A stretch of 64,000 bases of DNA from Paracoccus sp. S3-43 (GTDB taxonomy: Bacteria > Pseudomonadota > Alphaproteobacteria > Rhodobacterales > Rhodobacteraceae). Shown here in pieces: positions 51,355 through 61,016 of the stretch. The stretch covers positions 786,001 to 850,000 of the forward strand of contig NZ_CP119082.1 of NCBI RefSeq assembly GCF_029027965.1. The letters run 5' to 3'. Below the pieces are notes generated by a model. The model did not search any database, was not told the origin of the DNA, and saw only the letters and a list, made by a program, of their open reading frames with translations. Within the stretch, counting starts at the first letter, position 1. Each line of letters opens with the position of its first letter. A program made the position numbers and the translations under genes.

Positions 51355-52958
51355 GGATTCGGGTCCGGTTGGGGCGCCATCCGCAGGGCCAGCCGGTCGC
51401 GCAGCAGGTGCAGGACCAGGGCCGAGGCGGCGGCAAGGGCGATCAGCGCCGTCAGGGCATAGGCGTCGTTATAGGCCATCACCCAGGACTGGGCGGATGC
51501 GTCCTGCGCGACCTGCTGGACGGCCTGCGCGCCGCGCGCGGCGGCGTCCGGGATCTCTGCCGTCAGCGCCGCGGCGGCGCGGGCGATGGCCTGGACGGTG
51601 GCGGGGTCGCTGGCGGCAAGCTGTTCGGTCAGGGTCGCGTAATGGGCGGCCTGGCGGTGGTTGATGAAGGTCGTGAACAGCCCCGACCCCAGCACTCCGC
51701 CCAGCGACTGGGTGGAGATGAAGACGATCACGAAGGACAGCAGGTATTGCGGCCCGCGCGCCAGGGCCTGGACCAGCCCCGCCATCATCGCCGGCGGCAG
51801 GAACAGCATTCCCGCAAATCCGATCAGCGTCTGGCTGACGATCATCTGCTGGGGCCGGGTGTCGATGGTCGCCTGCGCGTCCATGAACGCCCCCGCCGCG
51901 ATCAGCAGCAGCGCCGTCAGGTGCAGCGCGGGCACGCGGTCGGGGCGCATCCAGCCCACGCAGGCCAGCCCGCCCAGCAGGCTGGCCGCGACGATCACCG
52001 CGAACAGCCCGGTCATCTGCGCGGGCGCCACGCCAAGCGCCTGGAACATGCGCGGCGCGCCTGTGCTTTGTTCCGACAGGATCAGGCGGAACAGGAACAG
52101 TGTCGCGGTCAGGTGCAGCATCGCCGGGCTGACCAGCCAGCGGATGTCCAGAAGCGGCGCCGCGCGGTTCAGTTCCACCGCGACCGCCCCCGCCAGCGAC
52201 GCGGCCGAGGCCGCCAGCAGCATTCCGATCCAGGGCGCGTCGGTCCAGTAATGGATCGGCCCCATCACGAAGCCGATGGTCAGCCCCGCGAAGCCGAAGC
52301 CGATCAGCGCGAAGCTGACGAAATCCAGCGTCTGGATCACCTTCTGATGCGGCACCGGGCGCAGCGGCAGGTGGAACACCAGCATCAGCGACACCATCGC
52401 CATGCCAAGCGCGGTCAGATGCACCCCCGTCAGCCCGCCGTCGCCGATCAGCGCGGGCGACACCACGCGCGCCAGGGTCGGCCCCGACATCATCACCGCC
52501 ATCGCGGCGGGCAGGCCCAGGCGCATCTTCCATTGCTGGGGCAGGGGCTCCAGCATGTACATGAAGGCCAGCGTGGACAGCGGCGCGGCGGCCGCGCCCG
52601 ACAGCGCCTGCACCACCACCGCCGAGCGGAAGTCGCTGATCCAGACCGAGGCGAAGGCCACCACGACATAGGCGATGATCCCCAGTTCGGCGAAACGGCG
52701 CAGACCGTATTGGGTGCGGATCTTGATCAGCAGCAGGGGCAGGGATGCGCGCGGGATCATATAGGCCGCGACCAGCCAGCTGGCCTGTGTCGTGGTCGTC
52801 CCCAGGTCGCCCGCGAATTGCGGAATGTTGGCGGACACGAAGCCCTGGCCCAGCCCCTGGGACAGCGCCAGCATCACGGACGCGCCCATATAGGCCAGGG
52901 CGCGGGGCACGGGCAGCGGCGGATGGACCAGCGGCGCCGGGGGTGCGGCATCCGTCAT
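51336..52958 (-). CDS. emrB: DHA2-family MFS efflux transporter (EmrB-like)
   Basis: This inner-membrane drug:H+ antiporter exports hydrophobic compounds with the EmrA-like adaptor. The 540-residue product has about 14 helices. The N-terminal part reads ASVMLALSQGLGQGFVSANI and TTTTQASWLVAAYMIPRASL, the usual DHA2 motif region. A long loop of about 60 residues (TEQLAASDPATVQAIARAAA) lies before the last helix, as in EmrB proteins. It starts inside the marR stop (ATGA). Confidence 0.92.
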   Translation of the reverse strand: MTDAAPPAPLVHPPLPVPRALAYMGASVMLALSQGLGQGFVSANIPQFAGDLGTTTTQASWLVAAYMIPRASLPLLLIKIRTQYGLRRFAELGIIAYVVVAFASVWISDFRSAVVVQALSGAAAAPLSTLAFMYMLEPLPQQWKMRLGLPAAMAVMMSGPTLARVVSPALIGDGGLTGVHLTALGMAMVSLMLVFHLPLRPVPHQKVIQTLDFVSFALIGFGFAGLTIGFVMGPIHYWTDAPWIGMLLAASAASLAGAVAVELNRAAPLLDIRWLVSPAMLHLTATLFLFRLILSEQSTGAPRMFQALGVAPAQMTGLFAVIVAASLLGGLACVGWMRPDRVPALHLTALLLIAAGAFMDAQATIDTRPQQMIVSQTLIGFAGMLFLPPAMMAGLVQALARGPQYLLSFVIVFISTQSLGGVLGSGLFTTFINHRQAAHYATLTEQLAASDPATVQAIARAAAALTAEIPDAAARGAQAVQQVAQDASAQSWVMAYNDAYALTALIALAAASALVLHLLRDRLALRMAPQPDPNPCKKKT

Positions 52959-53383
52959 GGGCGGTCCAGCCGGGCGATATTGGCGGCGATGCGGTCCAGC
53001 ACGGATTGCGCCACCGCCAGGTCGCGATCCGGGATGTCCGCCACCAGCTCGGCCCGCATCCGGCGGGTGAAATCGACGATGCCGTTGTCCTGGCCCCGCG
53101 CCGTCAGGAACAGCGCGTTCTTGCGGCCGTCGCCCTGGGCAGGGCGACGTTCGACAAAGCCCGCGTGTTCCAGGGCGTCAAGCTGGCGCTTCAGGGTGGG
53201 CGCCTCGATGTCCAGGGCGGCGGCCAGCTCGGCCTGCGTGGCCCCGTTGATGCGCGACAGCGCGGTCAGGGCGCGGGCGCGCGACAGGGTCAGGCCCACG
53301 GCCTCGGCCTGCGCGTCATAGCTGCGGCGCAGCAGCCGCATCAGATGCAGCAGGGTGTCGAAGAAATGCGAGGATTGCGGCAT
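52955..53383 (-). CDS. MarR-family transcriptional regulator
   Basis: The 142-residue product has the winged-helix MarR fold: GATQAELAAALDIEAPTLKR is the recognition helix region and ERRPAQGDGRKNALFLTARG the wing with its conserved Asp-Gly-Arg. Its gene heads the efflux operon and overlaps it, so it is very likely the local repressor, relieved by a pump substrate. A palindrome lies 20 bases upstream of the ATG. Longer starts exist upstream to 53470, but the ATG at 53383 gives the usual MarR length. Confidence 0.93.
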   Translation of the reverse strand: MPQSSHFFDTLLHLMRLLRRSYDAQAEAVGLTLSRARALTALSRINGATQAELAAALDIEAPTLKRQLDALEHAGFVERRPAQGDGRKNALFLTARGQDNGIVDFTRRMRAELVADIPDRDLAVAQSVLDRIAANIARLDRP

Positions 53384-53403
53384 GGCCCGGTTCCGATTAT
53401 TCG

Positions 53404-53415
53404 TTAGCCAGCTAA
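53404..53415. promoter_or_regulatory. MarR-type operator
   Basis: TTAGC-CA-GCTAA is a perfect 5-bp inverted repeat about 20 bases upstream of the marR start. The TTAGC half-site is widespread among MarR/EmrR operators. It would let the repressor shut off its own gene and the efflux genes. Function is inferred. Confidence 0.65.
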
Positions 53416-53629
53416 TGACATGGACGGCGGCCGTCAAGGGCGGGCGCCCGTTCATCCGGGTCTTCATCAAAGATCAGTCGGGCAGGGGTCGCCCGCATCG
53501 TCCCGAAGCCCCCGCTTTTGCCGGGTCTTCGGCCCGCAGACCGCTCGGCAAAAAACGCCGCGTCCCGCGAACAATGCGGCCCGCCGCGCGTTACGTCCGT
53601 AGTCATGCATTTCCAAGCGAGCGAGCATC

Positions 53630-55699
53630 ATGTCAGCCAAGGACTATACCACCGAGACCGGCACCGGCGGAGAGCTTCACCAGAAGGCCGGGGGCGACGT
53701 GCCGCCGCTGACGACGCAGGTCGGCGCTCCGGTTTCCGACGACCAGAACAGCCTTCGGGTGGGGCGTCGCGGCCCGACCCTGATCGAGGACCAGGCCTTC
53801 CGCGAGAAGATCTTCCATTTCGACCACGAACGGATCCCGGAACGGGTCGTCCATGCCAGGGGCTATGGCGCGCACGGCTATTTCGAGACCTATGAAAGCC
53901 TGTCCGACATCACCGCGGCCGATATCTTCCAGCGCGCGGGCGAGAAGACCGAGGTGTTTGTGCGGTTTTCCACTGTCGCGGGGAACAAGGGGTCGATGGA
54001 CCTGGCCCGCGACGTGCGCGGCTTCGCGGTCAAGTTCTATACCAACGAGGGCAACTGGGATCTGGTCGGCAACAACATCCCGGTGTTCTTCATCCAGGAC
54101 GCGATCAAGTTCCCTGACATGGTTCACGCCGCCAAGCAGGAACCCGACAGCGATTTCCCGCAGGCCCAGACCGCGCATGACAATTTCTGGGATTTCATAT
54201 CGCTGATGCCGGAATCCATGCACATGATCATGTGGATCATGTCCGACCGCGCCATACCCCGGTCGTTCCGCTTCATGCAGGGCTTCGGCGTTCATTCCTT
54301 CCGTTTCGTGAACGCGGCGGGCGAGGCGCGCTTCGTCAAGTTCCACTGGAAGCCCAAGCAGGGCCTGCAATCCGTGCTGTGGGACGAGGCGCTGCGCATC
54401 AACGGCGCCGATCCCGATTTTCACCGCCGCGACCTGTGGACCGCGATCCAGTCGGGCGATTATCCCGAATGGGAACTGGGCGTGCAGGTTTTCGACGACG
54501 CCTTCGCCGACAGCTTCGACTTCGACATCCTGGACGCCACCAAGATCATCCCCGAGGAGATCCTGCCCGTCCGCCCCATCGGCCGGATGGTCCTGAACCG
54601 GATGCCCGACAACTTCTTCGCCGAAACGGAACAGGTGGCCTTCCAGACCGGCAACATCGTCCCCGGCATCGACTTTTCCGAGGATCCGTTGCTGCAAGGG
54701 CGGAACTTCAGCTATCTGGACACGCAGTTGAAGCGGCTGGGCAGCCCCAACTTCAACCATATCCCGATCAACGCGCCCCGCTGTCCGTTCCACCATTTCC
54801 AGCAGGATGGCCACATGGCCATGCACAACCCGCGCGGCCGTGCGAATTACGAACCCAACAGCTGGGGCGGCGAACAGGGCGGCCCGCGCGAGGTCGCACA
54901 GGGCGGCATCCGCGCGGTGCCGGTGGCCTATAGCGGCGAAAAGGCGCGGATCCGGTCGGAAACCTTCGCCGACCATTATTCCCAGGCCCGGCAGTTCTAT
55001 ATCAGCCAGACCCCGGTCGAGCAGAAGCACATGGCCGACGCGCTGACCTTCGAGCTTTCGAAGGTCAAGGCCAAGCCGATCCGCCTGCGAATGCTGGCGC
55101 ATCTGCTGAACATCCACCAGGATCTGGCCCAGGCGGTGGCGGCGGGCCTTGGCGTCAAGGACATGCCCGCGCCCGCCACGCCCGCCATTCCGCCGCGCAC
55201 CGACCTGCCGGAAAGCCCGGCGCTGTCGATCCTGAAGAACGGCCCCGACAGTTTCGCGGGCCGCAAGATCGGCATGTTGCTGACCGACGGATCGGACGTG
55301 GCCCAGGTCAAGGCCATCGTCGACGCCGCCCAGGCCGAAGGCGCCATGGTGCAGTTCATCGGCCCCGTGGCAGGCAGCGTGGTCCTGTCGGACGGCACCG
55401 AACTGGACCTGGACGAGATGGTCGAGGGCGCGCCCTCGGCCGTCTTCGATGCGGTGGCGATCCTGCCGTCGGACGACCAGGCCGAGATGCTGGCCAAGAT
55501 GGCCGCCGCGCGCGATTTCGCCGCGACCACCTGGGCGCATTACAAGTTCGCGGCCTTCAACGACGCGGCGCGTGTTCTGTTCGCCAAGGCCGGGCTGCCC
55601 AAGGAACTGGACGAAGGCTTCATCGCGGCATCCGACGCCAAGGGCTTCATCGCCGCCTGCCGCGACCTGCGCTTCTGGGGCCGCAAGAACGCCGCCTGA
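53630..55699 (+). CDS. katE: Large-subunit catalase (KatE/HPII type)
   Basis: This cytoplasmic heme catalase splits H2O2 to water and oxygen. The 689-residue product has the active-site His H75 in [12 protein letters not shown], Asn N148 in [12 protein letters not shown], and the heme-ligand Tyr Y362 in [12 protein letters not shown]. The C-terminal 150 residues ([37 protein letters not shown]) form the DJ-1/PfpI-like domain found only in large clade 2 catalases. It stands alone, with a hairpin after its stop. Confidence 0.96.
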   Translation: MSAKDYTTETGTGGELHQKAGGDVPPLTTQVGAPVSDDQNSLRVGRRGPTLIEDQAFREKIFHFDHERIPERVVHARGYGAHGYFETYESLSDITAADIFQRAGEKTEVFVRFSTVAGNKGSMDLARDVRGFAVKFYTNEGNWDLVGNNIPVFFIQDAIKFPDMVHAAKQEPDSDFPQAQTAHDNFWDFISLMPESMHMIMWIMSDRAIPRSFRFMQGFGVHSFRFVNAAGEARFVKFHWKPKQGLQSVLWDEALRINGADPDFHRRDLWTAIQSGDYPEWELGVQVFDDAFADSFDFDILDATKIIPEEILPVRPIGRMVLNRMPDNFFAETEQVAFQTGNIVPGIDFSEDPLLQGRNFSYLDTQLKRLGSPNFNHIPINAPRCPFHHFQQDGHMAMHNPRGRANYEPNSWGGEQGGPREVAQGGIRAVPVAYSGEKARIRSETFADHYSQARQFYISQTPVEQKHMADALTFELSKVKAKPIRLRMLAHLLNIHQDLAQAVAAGLGVKDMPAPATPAIPPRTDLPESPALSILKNGPDSFAGRKIGMLLTDGSDVAQVKAIVDAAQAEGAMVQFIGPVAGSVVLSDGTELDLDEMVEGAPSAVFDAVAILPSDDQAEMLAKMAAARDFAATTWAHYKFAAFNDAARVLFAKAGLPKELDEGFIAASDAKGFIAACRDLRFWGRKNAA

Positions 55700-55721
55700 C
55701 CGGGCCCTTCCGACCGGCTGC

Positions 55722-55746
55722 GACGGGCGGGCATCGCCCGCCCGTC
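55722..55746 (+). terminator. Hairpin after katE
   Basis: GACGGGCGGGC and GCCCGCCCGTC make a perfect 11-bp stem with an ATC loop, 22 bases after the catalase stop. No T-tract follows, so termination is likely but not certain. Confidence 0.6.
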
Positions 55747-55778
55747 CGCACTCCGGCAAGCCCTTGCCATTTGGCGGG

Positions 55779-55790
55779 ATTGTCCCGATA
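55779..55790 (+). promoter_or_regulatory. Candidate EnuR site at enuR
   Basis: ATTGTCCCGATA lies seven bases before the enuR ATG. It shares 10 of 12 bases with ATTGTCATGATA at the ehuA promoter, and its ATTGTC is repeated inverted as GACAAT at 55800-55805, overlapping the start codon. It could mediate autoregulation; this is inference. Confidence 0.5.
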
Positions 55791-55797
55791 GTGAATC

Positions 55798-57183
55798 ATG
55801 ACAATCTGGCGCCCCGACCCCCTGGCATTGTACCGCCCCGCCTATCTCTCCCTGGCCGAGCAATATGCCCGCGCCATCCGGGACGGACGGATTCTCGCCG
55901 GATCGCGCCTGCCGCCGCAGCGCAAGCTGGCCGACGATCTGGGGCTGTCGGTACAGACGGTCTCGCGCGCCTACGAGGATCTGATCCGGCGCGGGCTGGT
56001 GGTGGGCGAGGTGGGGCGCGGATCCTTCGTCCTGCCCGCCGGATCCGAGAATTCGCCCCCCTATCTGGCCGAACGGCCGGGCGGGCTGGTCGATCTGTCG
56101 ATCCTGAAGCCCGTGACCGGGCGGATGCATGTCGACATCTTCCGCGAAGGGCTGCATTGGGTGGCCGAGAACCTGACGGCGCCCGCCGCCCTGTCGTTCC
56201 GGCCCAGTTCGGTCCTGCCGCAGCATCGCCGGGTGGCGGCGGACTGGCTGCGGCGCGGCGGCCTGGACGTGGCGCCCGACTGCATCACCCTGGCCGACGG
56301 CGCGACCTCGGCCATCACCACCGCGGTGATGAGCGCGGTTCCCCCCGGCGGCACCCTGGCGGCGGCGGCGCTGACCCATCACCTGCTGATGCCGCTGTGC
56401 AAATACCTGGGTCTTCACCTTGAGGGCCTGCCGGTCGACCACGACGGCATCGTCCCCGAAGCCCTGGATCACCTGGCCCGAAAGGGCAGCTTGCGCGCGC
56501 TGTATATGCAGCCTTCGGCGATCAATCCCATGGCGATCATGACCAGCCTCGACCGCCGCGCCGAACTGGTTCAGATCGCCCGCCGCCACGACCTGCTGAT
56601 CATCGAGAACGACATGCTGAACACGCTGATCCAGCATCGCCCGCCGCCCATGGCGGTGCTGGCGCCGGAACGGGTGCTGCATATCCAGGGCTTCACCAAG
56701 ACCACCCTGCCGGGCCTGCGCATCGGCTGGCTGGTGTCGCCCCCACGCCTGGCCCCGATCGCCGCGAACCGGCATCTGGTCACGAACTGGATGGCGACGC
56801 CGGCGATGGTCGAACTGCTCAGCCACTGGATCAGCGACGGCACGGTGGACCGGCTGATGTCCTGGCAGCGGGACGCCCTGCGCGAACGCCACGCCATCGC
56901 GAGAGAGGTTCTGGGATCCGCGCCCTTTCACGCCCATCCGCAAAGCCTGCATGTCTGGCTGGAACTGCCCCCCGGCCGCGACGAGGAGGAATTCGTGGCC
57001 CAAGCAAGGCAGCGGGGGGTCGCGGTCGCCTCGGGGCGGGCATTCCGGCTGGACGAACGCGGGCGGCGGGACGCGGTGCGAATCGCCTTGGGGTCGACCG
57101 GTGCCGACGACCTGCGCCACGGACTGCGGCTGGTCGTCGAAACCCTGGGCAGCAATGCCGAGCCGGTTCTGACGCTGGTTTAG
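55798..57183 (+). CDS. enuR: MocR/GntR-type regulator of ectoine catabolism
   Basis: EnuR represses ectoine-uptake and degradation genes and is relieved by an ectoine breakdown product bound through PLP. The 461-residue product has an N-terminal GntR winged helix (about 10-80; GSRLPPQRKLADDLGLSVQT, SRAYEDLIRRGLVVGEVGRG) and a class I aminotransferase-like domain. The PLP Lys would be K301 in IQGFTKTTLPGLRIGW. It sits upstream of ehuA in the same direction, the usual arrangement in Rhodobacterales. Confidence 0.93.
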   Translation: MTIWRPDPLALYRPAYLSLAEQYARAIRDGRILAGSRLPPQRKLADDLGLSVQTVSRAYEDLIRRGLVVGEVGRGSFVLPAGSENSPPYLAERPGGLVDLSILKPVTGRMHVDIFREGLHWVAENLTAPAALSFRPSSVLPQHRRVAADWLRRGGLDVAPDCITLADGATSAITTAVMSAVPPGGTLAAAALTHHLLMPLCKYLGLHLEGLPVDHDGIVPEALDHLARKGSLRALYMQPSAINPMAIMTSLDRRAELVQIARRHDLLIIENDMLNTLIQHRPPPMAVLAPERVLHIQGFTKTTLPGLRIGWLVSPPRLAPIAANRHLVTNWMATPAMVELLSHWISDGTVDRLMSWQRDALRERHAIAREVLGSAPFHAHPQSLHVWLELPPGRDEEEFVAQARQRGVAVASGRAFRLDERGRRDAVRIALGSTGADDLRHGLRLVVETLGSNAEPVLTLV

Positions 57184-57200
57184 GCAAAGCGCCCCGAATA

Positions 57201-57234
57201 ATTGTCATGATATTATTTTGTGATTGACCTGATA
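57201..57234 (+). promoter_or_regulatory. Direct-repeat operator upstream of ehuA
   Basis: ATTGTCATGATA (57201-57212) and ATTGACCTGATA (57223-57234) are direct repeats, identical at 10 of 12 positions and offset by 22 bases (two helical turns). The second overlaps a TATAAT (57233-57238) that is a good -10 box. This fits a repressor site; EnuR is the obvious candidate. Confidence 0.55.
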
Positions 57235-57276
57235 TAATCCCGCTGCAAAGTTCCGCTGTGACAGCACGGGGAACGC

Positions 57277-58062
57277 ATGGACCAACCGATCATCCGCATC
57301 CAGAACCTGCAAAAGTCCTTCGGCACGCTGAAGGTCATCGACGGGCTGAACTTCGACGTGATGAAGGGCGAGAAGCTGGCCCTGATCGGCCCGTCGGGAT
57401 CGGGCAAGACCACCATCCTGCGCATCCTGATGACGCTGGAGGATATTTCCGGCGGCCGGATCGAAATCGACGGAGAGCCGCTGTATCATATGACCAGGGG
57501 CGGCGCCGAGGTGCCTGCGGACGAGGCGCATCTGCACAGGATGCGCCGCCATGTCGGGATGGTGTTCCAGCACTTCAACCTGTTTCCGCACAAGACGGTC
57601 TTGCAGAACATCACCCTTGCCCCGGTCCTGACCCAGGGCGTCGGCCGCGCGGCGGCCGAGTCTCGTGCCCGCGAATTGCTGGAGATGGTGGGTCTGGCCG
57701 ACAAGGCCGCCTATATGCCCAGCCAGCTGTCCGGCGGCCAGAAGCAGCGCGTGGCCATCGCCCGCGCGCTGGCCTTGCAGCCGCAGATCATGCTGTTCGA
57801 CGAAGTGACCTCGGCCCTTGACCCCGAACTGGTCGAGGAAGTGCTGGAGGTGATGCAGCGCCTTGCGCGGGAAACCGATATGACCATGCTGCTGGTCACG
57901 CACGAGATGGGCTTTGCCCATGACTTCGCCGACCGGGTGCTGTTCTTCGACAAGGGCCGGATCGTCGAACAGGGCCCGCCCGACCAGATCTTCACCGCGC
58001 CGCAAGAGGACCGAACGAAGTCCTTCCTGCGCAAGATCATCGCCGCCGGACAGCGCGTGTGA
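57277..58062 (+). CDS. ehuA: Ectoine/hydroxyectoine ABC transporter ATP-binding protein EhuA
   Basis: EhuA energises ectoine import. The 261-residue ATPase has Walker A GPSGSGKTT, the Q-loop VFQHFNLFPHKTV, the signature LSGGQKQRVAIARAL, Walker B IMLFDE and the switch His in LVTHEMG. It belongs to the polar-amino-acid importer group, and the surrounding ehu/eut genes identify its substrate. It is the first gene of the operon, behind the repeat-containing promoter. Confidence 0.94.
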   Translation: MDQPIIRIQNLQKSFGTLKVIDGLNFDVMKGEKLALIGPSGSGKTTILRILMTLEDISGGRIEIDGEPLYHMTRGGAEVPADEAHLHRMRRHVGMVFQHFNLFPHKTVLQNITLAPVLTQGVGRAAAESRARELLEMVGLADKAAYMPSQLSGGQKQRVAIARALALQPQIMLFDEVTSALDPELVEEVLEVMQRLARETDMTMLLVTHEMGFAHDFADRVLFFDKGRIVEQGPPDQIFTAPQEDRTKSFLRKIIAAGQRV

Positions 58063-58087
58063 TGGAAAAAACCAACAGGAGAGACTG

Positions 58088-58909
58088 ATGAAAACCACCC
58101 TGATCACCGCCATGCTGCTGGCGGCCCCGCTGCCCGCGCTGGCGGATAAGCTGGACGACCTGAAGGATGCCGGCACCGCCCGCATCGCCATCGGAAACGA
58201 GCCGCCCTTCACCGCCATCGGCGCCAACGGCAAGGTCTCGGGCGCGGCGCCCGACGTGGCCCGCGCGGTCTTCGCGGCCCTGGGCGTGGCCGATCTGGAA
58301 GCCTCGATCCTGGATTACGGCGCAATGATCCCCAGCCTTCAGGCGGGCCGCGTCGATGCGATCACGGCGGGCCTGTTCATGAAGCCCGAACGCTGCGACG
58401 CGGTGGCCTATTCCGAGCCGATCCTCTGCGATGCCGAGGCGCTGCTTCTGCCCAAGGGCAATCCCAGGGGCTTCAAGTCCTATGCCGATTTCGCCAACGA
58501 CCCCGAAGCCCGTCTGGGCGCGCCCGGCGGCGGGACCGAGGAAAAGCTGGCGCTGGACGCGGGCGTGCCGCGCGACCGGCTGGTGGTGGTGCCCGATGCG
58601 CAATCGGGGCTGAAGATGGTGCAGGACGGCCGCATCGACGCCTATTCGCTGCCGGTCCTGTCGCTGAACGATCTGCTGGCGAAATCCGGCGACGCCAATC
58701 TGGAGGTCGTGGCCCCGGTCCAGGGCGCGCCGGTCTATTGCGACGGCGCGGCCTTCAACAAGCGCGACACGGCACTGCGCGACGCCTTCGACGTGGAACT
58801 GGCCAAGTTGAAGGAATCGGGCGCCTTCGCCAAGATCATCGAACCCTACGGCTTCTCGGCCGAGGCGGCGATCTCGACCAACCGCGAGGCGCTTTGCGCG
58901 CAGCAGTGA
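58088..58909 (+). CDS. ehuB: Ectoine/hydroxyectoine-binding protein EhuB
   Basis: EhuB is the periplasmic ectoine receptor. The 273-residue product has a signal peptide (TAMLLAAPLPALA-DKL) and family-3 binding-protein segments: ARIAIGNEPPFTAIG with the ligand-contacting aromatic, GRVDAITAGLFMKPERCDAV and NKRDTALRDAFDVELAKLKE. AGGAGAGA precedes the ATG. Length is normal for EhuB. Confidence 0.93.
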   Translation: MKTTLITAMLLAAPLPALADKLDDLKDAGTARIAIGNEPPFTAIGANGKVSGAAPDVARAVFAALGVADLEASILDYGAMIPSLQAGRVDAITAGLFMKPERCDAVAYSEPILCDAEALLLPKGNPRGFKSYADFANDPEARLGAPGGGTEEKLALDAGVPRDRLVVVPDAQSGLKMVQDGRIDAYSLPVLSLNDLLAKSGDANLEVVAPVQGAPVYCDGAAFNKRDTALRDAFDVELAKLKESGAFAKIIEPYGFSAEAAISTNREALCAQQ

Positions 58910-58972
58910 CGTGACGGGGGCGGGGGATCACCCCGCCCGATCATCCGACAGCAGAAAGGCAGGCATCAGCGC

Positions 58973-59632
58973 ATGGGCGACTGGTCTGGATATCTGACGC
59001 TTATCCTTCAGGGGGCATGGGTCACCGTCAAGCTGACGCTGATGGGATCCGCCCTGGCGCTGGCGGTGGCCTTCATCGCCGGGCTGGGCCGCATCTCGCG
59101 CCATGCCGCCCTGCGCTGGCTGGCGACCGGATATATCGAGTTCTTCCGGGGCACCTCGATCTTCGTGCAGCTGTTCTGGATCTATTTCGTGCTGCCGATG
59201 ACCGGGCTGTGGGCGCCGACGCCGATGCAGGCGGGCGTCATGGCGCTTGGCCTGAACGTGGGCGCCTATGGGGCCGAGGTGGTGCGCGGCGCCATCCTGG
59301 CCGTGCCGCGCGACCAGGACGAGGCCTGCACCGCCGTCAACCTGACCCGCTTCCAGCGGATGCGCCACATCATCCTGCCGCAGGCGCTGCCGCTGATGCT
59401 GCCGACCTTCGGCAACAACGCCATCGAACTGTTGAAGGCGACCTCGGTCGTGTCGCTGATCTCGCTGTCCGACATGACCTTCCAGGCGCAGGTGGTCCGC
59501 TCGCAGACCGGCAACACGCTGCTGCCCTTCGTCACGATCCTGGTTCTGTATTTCGCGATGTCGTCGGTGATTTCCTTCGCCATCCGCCGCTATGAGCGGC
59601 GTGTGACGCGCGGCCTGGACGGGGTGCGCTGA
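58973..59632 (+). CDS. ehuC: Ectoine ABC transporter permease EhuC
   Basis: EhuC is one half of the ectoine channel in the inner membrane. The 219-residue product has about five helices typical of His/Glu/Gln-type permeases (YIEFFRGTSIFVQLFWIYFV near residue 50). The EAA-like loop includes EACTAVNLTRFQRMRHIILP. It is followed by ehuD with a TGATG junction. Confidence 0.93.
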   Translation: MGDWSGYLTLILQGAWVTVKLTLMGSALALAVAFIAGLGRISRHAALRWLATGYIEFFRGTSIFVQLFWIYFVLPMTGLWAPTPMQAGVMALGLNVGAYGAEVVRGAILAVPRDQDEACTAVNLTRFQRMRHIILPQALPLMLPTFGNNAIELLKATSVVSLISLSDMTFQAQVVRSQTGNTLLPFVTILVLYFAMSSVISFAIRRYERRVTRGLDGVR

Positions 59633-60291
59633 TGGAATGGGATTGGGACTTCGCCGCCTCGATCATGCCGCAGCTGCTGGCGGGGTTCAGGATCACGCTG
59701 ATCGCCACCGCGCTTGGCGCCGTGGTCGCCGCCGTGCTGGGGCTGGTCTTTGCGATCCTGCGCCGGTCGCGGAACCGGGTCGTGTCACGCGGCACCGGCT
59801 TTGTGGTGGAATTCGTCCGCGGCACGCCGCTGCTGGTGCAGCTTTACTTCATCTTCTACGTCCTGCCCGACCTGGGCATCCGCCTGCCCGCGCTGACGGC
59901 GGGGGTGATCGGCATGGGCCTGCATTATGCGACCTATGCCTCCGAGGTCTATCGCGGCGGGATCGAGGCCGTCTCGCGCGGGCAGTGGGAGGCCGCGAAG
60001 GCCACCAACCTGAATGCGCGGCAGACCTGGATCCACGTCATCCTGCCGCAGGCCGTGCCGCCGATGATCCCGGCCATGGCGAACTACCTGCTGGCGATGT
60101 TCAAGGAAACGCCGCTTCTGTCGGCCATCACCGTGCTGGAACTGATGAACCAGGCCCGGTCCGTCGCCAACAGCTCCTATCGCTATGTCGAGCCGATGAC
60201 GCTGGTCGGCGCGATGTTCCTGATCGTCAGCGTGATCTCGGTCATCGGGCTGCGCTGGCTGGAAGGGCGCTATGGCGGGGTGGGGAAATGA
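59632..60291 (+). CDS. ehuD: Ectoine ABC transporter permease EhuD
   Basis: EhuD is the partner permease. The 219-residue product has five or so helices (PQLLAGFRITLIATALGAVV first), the VVEFVRGTPLLVQLYFIFYV segment and the EAA loop WEAAKATNLNARQTWIHVIL. It shares one base with ehuC, and its stop overlaps the eutA start by four bases, so transport and catabolism are coupled. Confidence 0.93.
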   Translation: MEWDWDFAASIMPQLLAGFRITLIATALGAVVAAVLGLVFAILRRSRNRVVSRGTGFVVEFVRGTPLLVQLYFIFYVLPDLGIRLPALTAGVIGMGLHYATYASEVYRGGIEAVSRGQWEAAKATNLNARQTWIHVILPQAVPPMIPAMANYLLAMFKETPLLSAITVLELMNQARSVANSSYRYVEPMTLVGAMFLIVSVISVIGLRWLEGRYGGVGK

Positions 60292-61016
60292 CCGTGCAAC
60301 TGGACGACCGCCCCCTGCCGCATCGCGTGGGCCTGGTGACGCTGGCCACCGACCACACGACCGAGGTCGATTTCGCGGCCCTGCCGCCCCATGGCATCGG
60401 CGTCTATGCGACCCGGATCCCCTTCGCCAATCCGGTCACGCCCGAAACGCTGGCCGCGATGGCGGGCGACGTGACGCGGGCGGCGGCGCTGATCCTGCCG
60501 GACGAGGACCTGGATGCGGTGGTCTATAGCTGCACCTCGGCATCAGTGGTCATCGGCGACGACCGGGTGCGGGCTTCCATCGCGGCGGGCAAGCCGGGGG
60601 CGGCGGCGATCACGCCGATCTCGGCCGGGTTCGCGGCGCTGCGGGCGCTTGGCGCGGAGCGGATCACGCTGCTGACCCCCTATACGCCCCAGACCACGCA
60701 GCCCATGGCCGATTGCTTCGAGGCAGGCGGCTTTGCGCTGCAAACCGTGTCCTGTCTGGGTCTGACCGACGACCGCGACATGGCGCGGATCAGCCACGCC
60801 AGCATCATCGAGGCCGCGCGAGCGGCGGTCGCCCCCGGCAGCCAGGCGCTGTTCATCGCCTGCACCGCCGTCCGCGCCGCCGCGATCATCGACCGGATCG
60901 AGGACGCCCTGGGCCTGCCCGTCGTCTCGGCCAATTCCGCGACGCTCTGGGCCGCCGCGCGCGCCTGCGGCGTCACCGGCGCCCTTGCCCCCGGTAAACT
61001 GATGAGGCTGTCATGA
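60288..61016 (+). CDS. eutA: Ectoine utilization protein EutA (Asp/Glu racemase-like)
   Basis: EutA belongs to the Asp/Glu/hydantoin racemase and maleate isomerase superfamily and is proposed to act with EutB and EutC on 5-hydroxyectoine stereochemistry. The 242-residue product has two catalytic-type Cys regions, YSCTSASVVIG near residue 80 and LFIACTAVRAAAIID near 190, both with the Cys-Thr pair of the superfamily. Position between ehuD and eutB is diagnostic. Confidence 0.92.
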   Translation: MTVQLDDRPLPHRVGLVTLATDHTTEVDFAALPPHGIGVYATRIPFANPVTPETLAAMAGDVTRAAALILPDEDLDAVVYSCTSASVVIGDDRVRASIAAGKPGAAAITPISAGFAALRALGAERITLLTPYTPQTTQPMADCFEAGGFALQTVSCLGLTDDRDMARISHASIIEAARAAVAPGSQALFIACTAVRAAAIIDRIEDALGLPVVSANSATLWAAARACGVTGALAPGKLMRLS

